Translations under genes and position numbers: made by a program
Assembly (NCBI RefSeq): GCF_900107095.1
Contig: NZ_FNOR01000004.1
Span: forward strand, 1-64,000
Origin: Collimonas sp. OK242
GTDB taxonomy: Bacteria; Pseudomonadota; Gammaproteobacteria; Burkholderiales; Burkholderiaceae_D
Direction of reading: 5' to 3'
DNA length: 64,000 nucleotides
The notes under the pieces: model-generated
Told to the model about the DNA's origin: nothing
Seen by the model: the letters and a program-made list of their open reading frames with translations, nothing else
Database searches by the model: none
Shown here: positions 37,914 to 46,162 of the stretch, piece after piece
Numbering within the stretch: position 1 is the stretch's first letter
How the letters are laid out: each line of letters opens with the position of its first letter

Positions 37914-38695
37914 CACAACTGCGTCAGGCGCTGCAACATCTGGTCTGAAGTGGTGACCGCCTTGCTGTTGATTTCGTATGAACGCTGGGTCTGGATCATG
38001 TTCACCAGTTCCTCCACCACATTCACGTTCGACGATTCGGTATACCCTTGGCTCAGCGTGCCGGCGCCGTTCTGGCCCGGGGTGGTCTGGTTAGCCGTGC
38101 CGGAAGCATTGGTTTCCGTGTACAGGTTCTCGCCATTGCTTTGCAGGCCGGTCGAATTCAAGAAGGTCGCCAGCTGGATTTGGCCAACCTGGACGCTGGC
38201 AGTGCTGCCAGCCTGGGTTACCGATACCGTGCCGTCCTTGGCAATCGTCATGCTGGTCGCATTTTGCGGAATGGTGATGGCCGGTTGCACCGGGTAACCG
38301 CTGGCAGTCACCAGCTGGCCGGTCGAATCGGATTGAAACGAACCGTCGCGCGTGTAGGCTGTGGTGCCGTCGGGCATTTGCACCTGGAAAAAACCGTCGC
38401 CGGTGATCGCCACATCCTTGGTATTGTCGGTCTTGGTAGGATTGCCTTGGGTATGGATGCGCTCGGTCGCCACCAACCGTACCCCGGTGCCGATCTGCAA
38501 ACCGGACGGCAAATTGGTTTGATCCGAAGTCTGGCCGCCTACCTGGCGCAGGTTCTGATACATCAAGTCTTCGAACACCGCGCGGCTGCGCTTGAAGCCG
38601 GTAGTGCTGACGTTGGCCAGGTTATTGGAAATCACGTCGAGCTGCTGCTGTTGCGCGTCGAGACCGCTTTTGGCAATGGAAAGGGAACGCATCAT
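37913..38695 (-). CDS. flgG: Distal rod protein FlgG
   Basis: FlgG builds the distal rod. The 260 residues show the rod/hook family N-terminus [46 protein letters not shown] and C-terminus [44 protein letters not shown]. The length of 260 is the standard FlgG size. It follows flgF by 39 bases. Confidence 0.97.
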   Translation of the reverse strand: MMRSLSIAKSGLDAQQQQLDVISNNLANVSTTGFKRSRAVFEDLMYQNLRQVGGQTSDQTNLPSGLQIGTGVRLVATERIHTQGNPTKTDNTKDVAITGDGFFQVQMPDGTTAYTRDGSFQSDSTGQLVTASGYPVQPAITIPQNATSMTIAKDGTVSVTQAGSTASVQVGQIQLATFLNSTGLQSNGENLYTETNASGTANQTTPGQNGAGTLSQGYTESSNVNVVEELVNMIQTQRSYEINSKAVTTSDQMLQRLTQL

Positions 38696-38734
38696 GGTGA
38701 AGCTCCTGTCAAAAAAATAAACTAATGCAGTAAA

Positions 38735-39481
38735 TTAACTGCTCATGCTCAGCAGCTGGTTCGCGCGCTGGTCATTTTCATCGGCGCTCTTGACCGCCTT
38801 CATCTGCATTTCAAAACTGCGCGCATTGGCGATCATGTCAACCATCGCCGACACCGGATTGACATTGCTGCCTTCGACCGCACCGGTCTGCAGCGTCACC
38901 GCCGGATCGGCATCCGGCGCTGCGGCGCCGGCGCGCATGCGAAACAGGCCGTCGTCGCCGCGCTGCAGATCGGCGGCGGCCGGATTAACCAGCTTCAAAC
39001 GGCCGACCTGGGCCACATTGGTGGCCGGATCGCCGGCGCCGATGGCGCTCACCAGGCCGTCGGCAGAGATCATCACTGCGGCGCCGGGCGGCACCGCCAT
39101 CGGTCCCGCATCGCCGACTACCGGCAACTTGTTCATTGTCATCAGCTGGCCGTCGGCGCCGACCTGCAAATTGCCGACCCGGGTATACGCCTCGCCGCCG
39201 TCTGCAGTCTGCACCGTCAGCCAGCCGTCGCCGCGCACCGCGACATCCATCGGCCGCCCGGTTTCCGTTATCGGCCCGGTACTCATGTCGGCGCCCGGCG
39301 TTGCCGTCACCACAAAGGCCCTGGTTGCCGCCTCCTGGCCGACTACCGGCACAGCCCGGAAATTATTCAGCTGGGCCCGGAATCCGGGAGTCGACACGTT
39401 CGCCATATTGTTGGCCACCGAAGCTTGCTGCTCCATGGCCTGTTTGGCGCCGCTCATGGCGATATAGATCATGCGATCCAT
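38735..39481 (-). CDS. flgF: Proximal rod protein FlgF
   Basis: FlgF is a proximal rod subunit. The 248-residue product has MIYIAMSGAKQAMEQQASVANNMANVSTPGFRAQLNNFRAV at the N-terminus and EGSNVNPVSAMVDMIANARSFEMQMKAVKSADENDQRANQLLSM at the C-terminus, the FlgF pattern. It lies between flgE and flgG. The start is the ATG at 39481. Confidence 0.96.
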   Translation of the reverse strand: MDRMIYIAMSGAKQAMEQQASVANNMANVSTPGFRAQLNNFRAVPVVGQEAATRAFVVTATPGADMSTGPITETGRPMDVAVRGDGWLTVQTADGGEAYTRVGNLQVGADGQLMTMNKLPVVGDAGPMAVPPGAAVMISADGLVSAIGAGDPATNVAQVGRLKLVNPAAADLQRGDDGLFRMRAGAAAPDADPAVTLQTGAVEGSNVNPVSAMVDMIANARSFEMQMKAVKSADENDQRANQLLSMSS

Positions 39482-39539
39482 GTTTTCTCCCAGATAGTTG
39501 CGATCCCGGCGACAGCACTTACGCTAGCGAGATCCATCA

Positions 39540-40742
39540 TCAACGCATGCTGACCAAAGTCTGCATGACCTGATCCTGCGTTTTAACGGTTTGCGCATTG
39601 GCTTGATAGGTCCGTTGCGCGATGATCATGTTGACCAGCTCTGCAGTGAGGTCGACATTGGAAGATTCCAGCGCACCGGAAGTCAAAGAACCTACCTTGG
39701 TTCCCGCACCCGCAGTCCCTACCAGAGGCTGGCCTGATGCAGCTGTTTCAGACCAGACATTGCCGCCCATGGATTTCAAGCCGTCCGGATTGGCAAATGA
39801 AGTCAGGACGATCTGGCCCAGGGTTTTGGTCTGTTCGTTAGAATACTTGCCGGTTACCGTGCCGTCCGAATTGATGGCAAACGCAGTGAGAGTGCCGGAG
39901 GTATAACCGTCCTGGGTCTGCTTGGCGACCGCATTGTCATTGCCGAACTGCGTAGTACCGGTCAGGTTGATCGTGAAATTCAACGGTGCGGCGCCGTTCG
40001 CCAGCGGTATTGCGGCGGGGGCCAGGGTGCCGGCAGCCGGCGTCAGCATCTTGCCTGCCGTATCGAATGTCAGTGCGCCGATCTTGCTGCTGGCGCCGCC
40101 GTCGACGGTTTGATAGACATCCCAGGCGTTGGCCGCGGTCTTCACAAAGAAATTCGTGATTTCATGCGGGTTGCCCAGCGAGTCGTAACCGGTAACCGCA
40201 TTCTGATAATTGAAACTGGTCGAATCCGTTGCGTTGAACGGTGTGGTGATCGGTACCGTGCTGCGCGAATCGATATTGTATTGCGCGTTGATCTTGGTAG
40301 TCGCATTCGGGGTCATTGCGGTAGCCGGCAGTTGCAGCGCTGCCGGCGTGCCGCCAGCGATGCTGCCGTTGGCGCCGACCTGGTAGCCGGTCACCCGCAG
40401 GCCGCCGGAATTGACGATGTAGTTATCCTTGTCGATATTGAACTGGCCATTGCGTGAATAAGATACTTCACCGGAAGGGCTGGCCAGGCGGAAAAACCCG
40501 TCGCCATTGGTGATCGCCACATCCAGTGCGCGCGTGCTGGTCTGCACCGCTCCCTGCGTGAAATTTTGCGAAACGCCTGCCACTTGGGTGCCGAGGCCGA
40601 CGCGCGACCCTGCATACACGTCGGCAAACAACACGCTGCCGGCCTTGAAACCCACGGTACCCGAGTTGGCAACGTTATTGCCGATCACATCGAGATTGCT
40701 GGAACTTGCATTCAATCCGCTTACGCCTTGTTGAAAACCCAT
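39540..40742 (-). CDS. flgE: Flagellar hook protein FlgE
   Basis: FlgE forms the hook. The 400 residues begin GFQQGVSGLNASSSNLDVIGNNVANSGTVGFKAGSVLFADVYAG and end SNVDLTAELVNMIIAQRTYQANAQTVKTQDQVMQTLVSMR, both typical. The domains between (about 100-330) are Thr/Asn/Gly-rich. It lies 58 bases upstream of flgF on the same strand and 75 bases downstream of flgD. The start is the ATG at 40742. Confidence 0.97.
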   Translation of the reverse strand: MGFQQGVSGLNASSSNLDVIGNNVANSGTVGFKAGSVLFADVYAGSRVGLGTQVAGVSQNFTQGAVQTSTRALDVAITNGDGFFRLASPSGEVSYSRNGQFNIDKDNYIVNSGGLRVTGYQVGANGSIAGGTPAALQLPATAMTPNATTKINAQYNIDSRSTVPITTPFNATDSTSFNYQNAVTGYDSLGNPHEITNFFVKTAANAWDVYQTVDGGASSKIGALTFDTAGKMLTPAAGTLAPAAIPLANGAAPLNFTINLTGTTQFGNDNAVAKQTQDGYTSGTLTAFAINSDGTVTGKYSNEQTKTLGQIVLTSFANPDGLKSMGGNVWSETAASGQPLVGTAGAGTKVGSLTSGALESSNVDLTAELVNMIIAQRTYQANAQTVKTQDQVMQTLVSMR

Positions 40743-40817
40743 GGTCCACTCCTTTTGAAATCAATTTGCAGCATTTTTTCAGCTTCCGAATAGCGGAAGA
40801 ACAATGAAAAAAACGGT

Positions 40818-41480
40818 TTATAGAAATTGCTTAACGTCGCTCAATGCCGCCGTACCGGCCGCCCCCAGGTTCAATGTGACGCCGCTGGCTGTCTGCGCCA
40901 CGCTCGCAACTTGCGAATACGTCAGCGTGTTGGCAGCAACTGCGCTGCCGCCAACGGCGGCGGCCACGCTGATCTTGTAGGCGCCATCGCCCATCGCGGT
41001 ACCGGCATCGTTCTTGCCGTCCCATGACAAGGTCTTGGTGCCCTGAGGCAGCGCTCCCACGTCAATCGTACGTACCGTATTGCCGGCGGCGTCTGTAATG
41101 GTGACCTTGACCGTATCGGCAGCACCCTGCATGTCGAGCCCGAACGAAGTCGCCGCGCCGCCCGTGAGCGCGACATTGCTGCCCGGCGTCAATACCGTAT
41201 GGCCTATCAGTGACGCCGCCTGCAGGGTCTGGCTGGCGCCGGTTTGCGCCACCAGTGAGTTCAGCGTGCCGTTCAGGTTTTCGATGCCGCTGACGGTGCT
41301 CATCTGCGCCAGCTGGGAAGTCAGTTCCGAGTTACTTAACGGATTCAGAGGATCCTGGTTATTCAATTGGGTAACCAGCAATTTGAGAAAGCGCTGCTCT
41401 TGATCCGAACTGCTGGAGGTAGCTCCCGCCAGCGCATTTGCGGCACTGGTATCCGTTGATGTGACGCCCGAAACTGCCAT
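40818..41480 (-). CDS. flgD: Hook cap protein FlgD
   Basis: FlgD caps the growing hook. The 220 residues have the family N-terminus RFLKLLVTQLNNQDPLNPLSNSELTSQLAQMSTVSGIENLN and, after residue 110, a beta-rich domain (VKVTITDAAGNTVRTIDVGALPQGTKTLSWDGKNDAGTAMGDG), the FlgD Ig-like fold. It is 111 bases downstream of flgC. The start is the ATG at 41480. Confidence 0.96.
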   Translation of the reverse strand: MAVSGVTSTDTSAANALAGATSSSSDQEQRFLKLLVTQLNNQDPLNPLSNSELTSQLAQMSTVSGIENLNGTLNSLVAQTGASQTLQAASLIGHTVLTPGSNVALTGGAATSFGLDMQGAADTVKVTITDAAGNTVRTIDVGALPQGTKTLSWDGKNDAGTAMGDGAYKISVAAAVGGSAVAANTLTYSQVASVAQTASGVTLNLGAAGTAALSDVKQFL

Positions 41481-41591
41481 GGTGGTTCTCTCCTGATGCG
41501 GTATTACACCGCGAATTAGTCAATCAACTGAGTCAATCAATTGATTCTGAATTTAATGTCGCACTACCTGCTGCACTGCTTGCTGATCTGC

Positions 41592-42020
41592 CTACTGACC
41601 GATCGTCAGTGTTTTCAGCATCATGGTCTTGGCGGTATTGAGCACCTCCACGTTGGCTTGATACGAGCGAGAAGCTGAAATCATGTTGACCATTTCTTCC
41701 ACCACATTGACGTTCGGCATGGTGACGTAACCGCTGGCATCGGCTAATGGATGCTTCGGGTTGTACACCATCCTCAGCGGCGACTGGTCTTCCACCACGC
41801 CCGCCACCTGCACGCCGCCGACAGCCGCGGACGAGTCTTGCTGATCGCCTGCCGCCACCGCAAACACCACCTGCTTGGCGCGATACGGCTGGCCGTCGGG
41901 GCCGGACACGCTATCGGCATTGGCCAGGTTGCTGGCGGTGACGTTCATGCGCTGCGACTGCGCGCTCATGGCGGAACCCGCAACGTCGAAAATATTCATG
42001 GAAACATTGGAAGCTGACAT
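41592..42020 (-). CDS. flgC: Proximal rod protein FlgC
   Basis: FlgC is a proximal rod subunit. The 142-residue protein has [35 protein letters not shown] and [10 protein letters not shown] in the first half and the C-terminal [42 protein letters not shown], all FlgC hallmarks. It is 39 bases downstream of flgB. The start is the ATG at 42020. Confidence 0.96.
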   Translation of the reverse strand: MSASNVSMNIFDVAGSAMSAQSQRMNVTASNLANADSVSGPDGQPYRAKQVVFAVAAGDQQDSSAAVGGVQVAGVVEDQSPLRMVYNPKHPLADASGYVTMPNVNVVEEMVNMISASRSYQANVEVLNTAKTMMLKTLTIGQ

Positions 42021-42059
42021 ACCTGATTCCTTGGCTATGACGGAAAGCTCATTGAATGA

Positions 42060-42467
42060 TCATTGCTGTATGGCTGACAGCAATGACTTGATTTGTGCGC
42101 CTATGACGGTCAGGCCGGATTCATAATGCACAGCGTTGTCGGTAAAATTGACGCGCTCCACATCCATCTCCACCGTGTTGCCGTCAATGCTGGATTGGGT
42201 TGGCACCCGATACAGCAAATCCGGATCGCTGGCGACTGTCGCTTCGCCCTGGATGTGACGGCCGGAGGTGGTTGCCATGCTGATCGACTGCGCCTGCCGG
42301 CCTTGCTCCATGGCTTGCGTCAGACTGCTGCTGAAATCGAAATCGCGCGCCTTGTAATTAGGCGTGTCGGCATGCGCGATATTCGACGACAGAACCTCTT
42401 GCCGGCGTGCCCGCAAATTCAGTGCTTCCTGCTGAAAGCGCAATGCCGCATCCAGTTTATCAACCAT
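42060..42467 (-). CDS. flgB: Proximal rod protein FlgB
   Basis: FlgB is the first rod subunit of the flgBCDEFGHIJ run. The 135 residues show LRFQQEALNLRARRQEVLSSNIAHADTPNYKARDFDFSSSL at the N-terminus and DGNTVEMDVERVNFTDNAVHYESGLTVIGAQIKSLLSAI at the C-terminus. It heads the long minus-strand flg operon; the 130 bases upstream (42468-42597) should hold its class II promoter but show no sigma-28 site. Confidence 0.96.
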   Translation of the reverse strand: MVDKLDAALRFQQEALNLRARRQEVLSSNIAHADTPNYKARDFDFSSSLTQAMEQGRQAQSISMATTSGRHIQGEATVASDPDLLYRVPTQSSIDGNTVEMDVERVNFTDNAVHYESGLTVIGAQIKSLLSAIQQ

Positions 42468-42597
42468 CTTGTACCTACCCTCAACAGACCTTTTGATGAA
42501 AGCGATTATAGGTAGCGGCGGCTGGAGGCAATCGCTGGAACAGGCGGCTGATTGGGCTTTAATTCAAGATTCAATATCCAGAATTAAAGACAGACCA

Positions 42598-42867
42598 TCA
42601 TCGTTTTGGATTGGGAAAATATCTGGCCACTTCATCGAAACTTAGCTGGTAGCCGGCGAGTACTCGCTTGATGGTCGAACCGCTGGGATCGATCACCCTG
42701 CCGGTCTCGAGCTTGCTCAACACCGGCACCGACAAACCGCAGCGCCGGTGCATTGCCGTCAACGACATTCTCTTGCCGTTCTCGCCCGTTTGCTTCAAAC
42801 GCATCTGCCGCAGAAAGCCTGCCAGCGTAGCCGGGATTTCTTCATTGCATTCGCCCACATTCGCCAT
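42598..42867 (-). CDS. Small Xre/Cro-type helix-turn-helix regulator
   Basis: An 89-residue protein with a lambda-repressor-like helix-turn-helix between residues about 14 and 82: FLRQMRLKQTGENGKRMSLTAMHRRCGLSVPVLSKLETGRV, then a short tail. The SKLETGR segment is the usual recognition-helix end. It has no effector domain. It lies upstream of flgB on the same strand and is divergent from flgA, so it could control either flagellar promoter, but no such role is known to me. The ATG at 42867 has no strong ribosome site. I do not recognise the exact family. Confidence 0.7.
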   Translation of the reverse strand: MANVGECNEEIPATLAGFLRQMRLKQTGENGKRMSLTAMHRRCGLSVPVLSKLETGRVIDPSGSTIKRVLAGYQLSFDEVARYFPNPKR

Positions 42868-43078
42868 CGGATATCCTTAGTTTACAGAGCGCCGGCCGCC
42901 AGATATTTGCGCCGGCACGACAAATTTCCACAATTCATTATAGGTAGGGGATTTCAATCCAATGGCCCAAACAACACGTGAATCGCTACCCAGTTCGGCG
43001 CTTGGCGATGCCGGGCTATTGTCTAGAATCTGATAGCGGCTATTCGGCCGCGCTGGATTTTGAATAAGGAAGGTTTTT

Positions 43079-43849
43079 ATGCGTGCAAATTTATGCCGGT
43101 GGCGTCGTTCTGCGCGCCGTTCTGTAAATCCGTGCTTGCACTTCCTGTACCTGCTTGTTGCCGCCGGCTTGAGCATCAGCAGCCATCCCGCATTCGCCAG
43201 GGCGACGGAACTAAGCGGCGGCGCCAAACCCGTGATTGAGCAGTTCCTGTTGACCCAGACCAGCGGCCTGCCGGGCAAAGTCAGCATCCGCATCGACACG
43301 CCCATGTCGGGCGCCCTGCCCGACTGCAATGCGCTCGAAGCTTTCCTGCCCAACGGCGCCCGGGTGTGGGGCCGCGTCTCGGTCGGCCTGCGCTGCAATG
43401 GCAACAACAGCGGCGACGGCCCCGCTACGCCATCGTGGACCCGCTATGTTCCCGCCTATGTGGCGGTAGAGGCGAATTATTATGTGGCCGGTCGCCCCAT
43501 CAACGCCGGCGACACCTTGAGCGTTGCCGATATCCAGCTACGCCAGGGCGATCTCAGCGCCCTGCCGCGCGGCGTGATTACCAATCCGCAGCAAGCCAGC
43601 GGCATGGTGGCATCGAACCGGATTGCCTTGGGCGCACCGCTGCGGCTGGAACTGCTGCGCGGCGCAACTGTGATACAACAGGGACAAAATGTCAAAGTAC
43701 AATCCCAGGGTTCCGGATTCGTAGTCAGCACCGAAGGACGGGCGATGACCAACGCCGCTGCCGGTGCGACTATCCAGGTCAAGACCCAGGCCGGCCAGAC
43801 GCTGAGCGGCATGGTCCGGGCCGACGGCTCGGTGGAATTGCCGAATTAA
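43079..43849 (+). CDS. flgA: Flagellar P-ring chaperone FlgA
   Basis: FlgA is the periplasmic chaperone for FlgI. The 256-residue precursor has a basic N-terminus and a signal peptide (about 18-42, LHFLYLLVAAGLSISSHPAFA), then the SAF-type domain (YVAVEANYYVAGRPINAGDTLSVADIQLRQGDLSALPRG, ASNRIALGAPLRLELLRGATVIQQGQNVKVQSQGSGFVVSTEGRAMTNAAAG). The ATG at 43079 follows AAGGAAGG. It is read away from the Xre-type gene and toward flgM. Confidence 0.95.
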   Translation: MRANLCRWRRSARRSVNPCLHFLYLLVAAGLSISSHPAFARATELSGGAKPVIEQFLLTQTSGLPGKVSIRIDTPMSGALPDCNALEAFLPNGARVWGRVSVGLRCNGNNSGDGPATPSWTRYVPAYVAVEANYYVAGRPINAGDTLSVADIQLRQGDLSALPRGVITNPQQASGMVASNRIALGAPLRLELLRGATVIQQGQNVKVQSQGSGFVVSTEGRAMTNAAAGATIQVKTQAGQTLSGMVRADGSVELPN

Positions 43850-43888
43850 TATCAACTCTTGCAATAAACACTATTTTTGTCGTAACCC

Positions 43889-43915
43889 TAAACTTTCCGC
43901 AGCAGCTGCCGTTAT
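43889..43915 (+). promoter_or_regulatory. Sigma-28 promoter of flgM-flgN
   Basis: TAAA, 15 bases, GCCGTTAT on the plus strand, ending 28 bases before the flgM start. It lies between flgA and flgM, so flgM can be made both from a flgA transcript and from its own FliA-dependent site, as in enterobacteria. Confidence 0.8.
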
Positions 43916-43943
43916 ACCGGACAGATCCCTTAGAGGAAACATC

Positions 43944-44288
43944 TTGAAAATCGATCAACCTGCAAAGCCGCTTAGTAGTGTGCCGAACCAAGCCAATGTG
44001 GCGTTCAACAAGGATAACGCGGCCCGTGCCGCATCCATTGACGCCGCGGCTACCGGCACCGCCAACAGCGCCAGTCCGCCTATGCCAGCCGCCCTGAATT
44101 CATTGTCTGCGCAAGTGCGCCAGCTGCAAACCCAGTTATTGCGACCCGGCGCCGGCGATTTCGATGCGGCCAAGGTGGCGCAAATCCGCCAGGCTATCAG
44201 CGAAGGCCGCTATCAGATCAATCCCGAAAAAATCGCCGACGGCTTGCTCGATACGGTGCGCGACCTGCTGGGCAAGAAACCATCATGA
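43944..44288 (+). CDS. flgM: Anti-sigma-28 factor FlgM
   Basis: FlgM binds FliA until the hook is done, then is exported. The 114-residue protein has a flexible N-terminus (Ala/Ser-rich) and the conserved C-terminal FliA-binding part (FDAAKVAQIRQAISEGRYQINPEKIADGLLDTVRDLL). It starts with TTG at 43944 behind AGAGGAAAC; no in-frame ATG exists before residue 47. The rare start may limit FlgM translation. It overlaps flgN by 4 bases. Confidence 0.95.
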   Translation: MKIDQPAKPLSSVPNQANVAFNKDNAARAASIDAAATGTANSASPPMPAALNSLSAQVRQLQTQLLRPGAGDFDAAKVAQIRQAISEGRYQINPEKIADGLLDTVRDLLGKKPS

Positions 44289-44743
44289 GCAGCGCCTTAC
44301 TCAAGCATCTGAACCAGGAGCGCGCCATCATGGAGAGCTTTCTCAGCCTGCTGGATCAAGAGGCGGAGGCGCTGATCAAGAGCCGCTTTGAGGAATTGCC
44401 GCTGATTACTGAGCGTAAGGCTGAGTTGGCCGAACGTATCACCCGGCTTGAGCAGGAACGGGAACAGCGGCAACAAGCGGTCGGCTTTGCGCCAGGGCGA
44501 GAAGGCGGCGACGCCGTAGCTGCCGCCAGCGGCAGCGATGCGCAACAGGTTTGGCACGAGTTACTGAAAAGTGCTGCCCAGGCCCGCGACAACAATCATC
44601 GCAACGGCATCATGATCCATACCCATCTGGATTTTGTGCGGCGCTCCATCAATTACCTGCGTGCCCACGGGCAATCGCTGTATGGCGCGGATGGCATGCA
44701 TAAGGTTGGGCTCGGCAACGGCCATAGCCTGGCATCGGGCTGA
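44285..44743 (+). CDS. flgN: Flagellar chaperone FlgN
   Basis: FlgN is the export chaperone for FlgK and FlgL. The 152-residue protein is helical with the heptad-rich N-terminal part LLKHLNQERAIMESFLSLLDQEAEALIKSRFEELPLITERKAELAERI and a C-terminal NGIMIHTHLDFVRRSINYLRAHGQSLYGADG, the FlgN pattern. Its ATG overlaps the flgM stop (ATGA). The gene is convergent with flhE 30 bases on. Confidence 0.93.
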   Translation: MSSALLKHLNQERAIMESFLSLLDQEAEALIKSRFEELPLITERKAELAERITRLEQEREQRQQAVGFAPGREGGDAVAAASGSDAQQVWHELLKSAAQARDNNHRNGIMIHTHLDFVRRSINYLRAHGQSLYGADGMHKVGLGNGHSLASG

Positions 44744-44773
44744 AGCGCCGCTCCGGGCCGGACTTGCGGGCTC

Positions 44774-45349
44774 CTATTCGTAGCTGACTATCACCTGGCT
44801 GGCCGATCCCTGCAACGCGGGGCTCAAGGGGTCTCGGCCGTCGATAACAAAAGCAAATACAAAATTCGAAAAGCCGTTGTCGCCTTCGAAAGCACCGGTG
44901 CTACCGCTAGCGCCGCCAAGGCCTATGCATCTGGCGTAATTGCATAAATAAGCATGGATGCCGGCAGGCGCCGCCGTCAGGAAGCTGTATTGCCATCCGA
45001 CCCGGCGCGTTTTCGAAGTTGCATTGATCCCGCTGCCGAGCGGGGCAATCTGGGCCGATTGATAGCGTACGCCACGATGAAACATCGCTGGCGCAGAAGT
45101 TGAACTGCTCCAGGAACCGGCAACCCGGCCAGCTCCGCCTTCACTGGCGCCGCTGTCGATTCGTATGGCGCCGGGGCCGGCGGCCAAATTTCCATTACGC
45201 TCAAGATAAGTGCTCAGACTGATGGCCGCGGCGGGTCTGTCGCCGGCACAGACGCTTGCCGCCGGCAACACCAGCAAGCTGGCGGCCGCGGCGCATAAAT
45301 TGCGCAGTAACGTTCGCGCCCTGGATGCGGCGCAAGTTGAGAGCGCCAT
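44774..45349 (-). CDS. flhE: Flagellar protein FlhE (periplasmic), long form
   Basis: FlhE is a periplasmic protein that in enterobacteria controls proton leak through the flagellar export apparatus. The 191-residue product has a signal peptide (about 15-37, LLRNLCAAAASLLVLPAASVCA) and a C-terminal domain that matches FlhE: WQYSFLTAAPAGIHAYLCNYARCIGL, GSTGAFEG, NFVFAFVIDGRDPLSPALQGSASQVIVSY. The cysteine pair LCNYARC fits the family (LCSQSRC-type). It is about 60 residues longer than E. coli FlhE, mainly between signal peptide and core. The ATG at 45349 is one base past fliA, not downstream of flhA as in E. coli. Confidence 0.8.
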   Translation of the reverse strand: MALSTCAASRARTLLRNLCAAAASLLVLPAASVCAGDRPAAAISLSTYLERNGNLAAGPGAIRIDSGASEGGAGRVAGSWSSSTSAPAMFHRGVRYQSAQIAPLGSGINATSKTRRVGWQYSFLTAAPAGIHAYLCNYARCIGLGGASGSTGAFEGDNGFSNFVFAFVIDGRDPLSPALQGSASQVIVSYE

Positions 45350-45350
45350 C

Positions 45351-46094
45351 TCAGGCCAGCTCGCTCCGGCTGGCTTCGCTCAGACGCACCCGCAAGCGGC
45401 TGATGGCCTGGCTATGCAGCTGACAAACCCGCGACTGGCTGACTTCCAGCACGGCGCCGATTTCCCGCAAGTTCATCTCTTGCTCGTAATACAAACTGAG
45501 CAGCAACCTTTCGCGCTCAGGCATCAGTGCAATCGCTTCCACCAGCATGTGGCGCATGCCGCTATCCAGCATCCGCTGCAGCGGATCGTCAGCACCGCCG
45601 CGATCACCGTAGCCGTGCTGCCGGTCGAGAAAGGAATTTTCGTTGCCGCCGCCTTCGCAGTCTTCGTAATACACCAGCTGCGAACCATGAATTTCCTGCA
45701 GCAGATGCTGGTAGTCTTCCAAAGACAGCTGCATCGATACCGCGATTTCACGTTCGCTGGGCGAGCGTGACAGTTTCTGCTCCAATGCCTGCACCGCAGC
45801 ATCCACTTTACGCGAGGACTGCCGCAAGCCACGCGACAGCCAGTCGTTGGCGCGCAGCTCGTCCAGCATCGCGCCTCGAATGCGCTGGCTGGCATAGGTT
45901 TCGAATTGCGCGCCCTGGTCATCCTGGTAACGATTGGCGGCGTCCAGCAAACCCAGCATGCCGGCCTGGATCATGTCGTCCAGTTCCACGCTGGCCGGCA
46001 ATTTCGCAATCAGCTGTAAAGCCAGGCGTCGCACCAGCGGCGCGTACTTCGCCAACGTATCGGATTTATCGATTTTTCCCTGAGCGGTATACAT
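45351..46094 (-). CDS. fliA: Flagellar sigma factor FliA (sigma-28)
   Basis: FliA directs class III flagellar transcription. The 247 residues have sigma region 2 (LAKYAPLVRRLALQLIAKLPASVELDDMIQAGMLGLLDAANRY, FETYASQRIRGAMLDELRANDWLSRGLRQ), region 3 (ALEQKLSRSPSEREIAVSMQLSLEDYQ) and region 4 (MPERERLLLSLYYEQEMNLREIGAVLEVSQSRVCQLHSQAISRLR). The ATG at 46094 follows GGAAGAGG. A short acidic insert with GGGNEN (about 150-170) precedes region 4. It lies downstream of flhG. Confidence 0.97.
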   Translation of the reverse strand: MYTAQGKIDKSDTLAKYAPLVRRLALQLIAKLPASVELDDMIQAGMLGLLDAANRYQDDQGAQFETYASQRIRGAMLDELRANDWLSRGLRQSSRKVDAAVQALEQKLSRSPSEREIAVSMQLSLEDYQHLLQEIHGSQLVYYEDCEGGGNENSFLDRQHGYGDRGGADDPLQRMLDSGMRHMLVEAIALMPERERLLLSLYYEQEMNLREIGAVLEVSQSRVCQLHSQAISRLRVRLSEASRSELA

Positions 46095-46162
46095 GATGGT
46101 TTCCTCTTCCTGCCTTACTCACACAGTGTTCAGATTTCGGTTAACAACAATGCGCGATTTCA

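Noticed and set aside
40790-40810. Terminator between flgE and flgD (CTTCCG stem)
   Set aside because: Six-base stem, no T run, and both genes belong to one operon.
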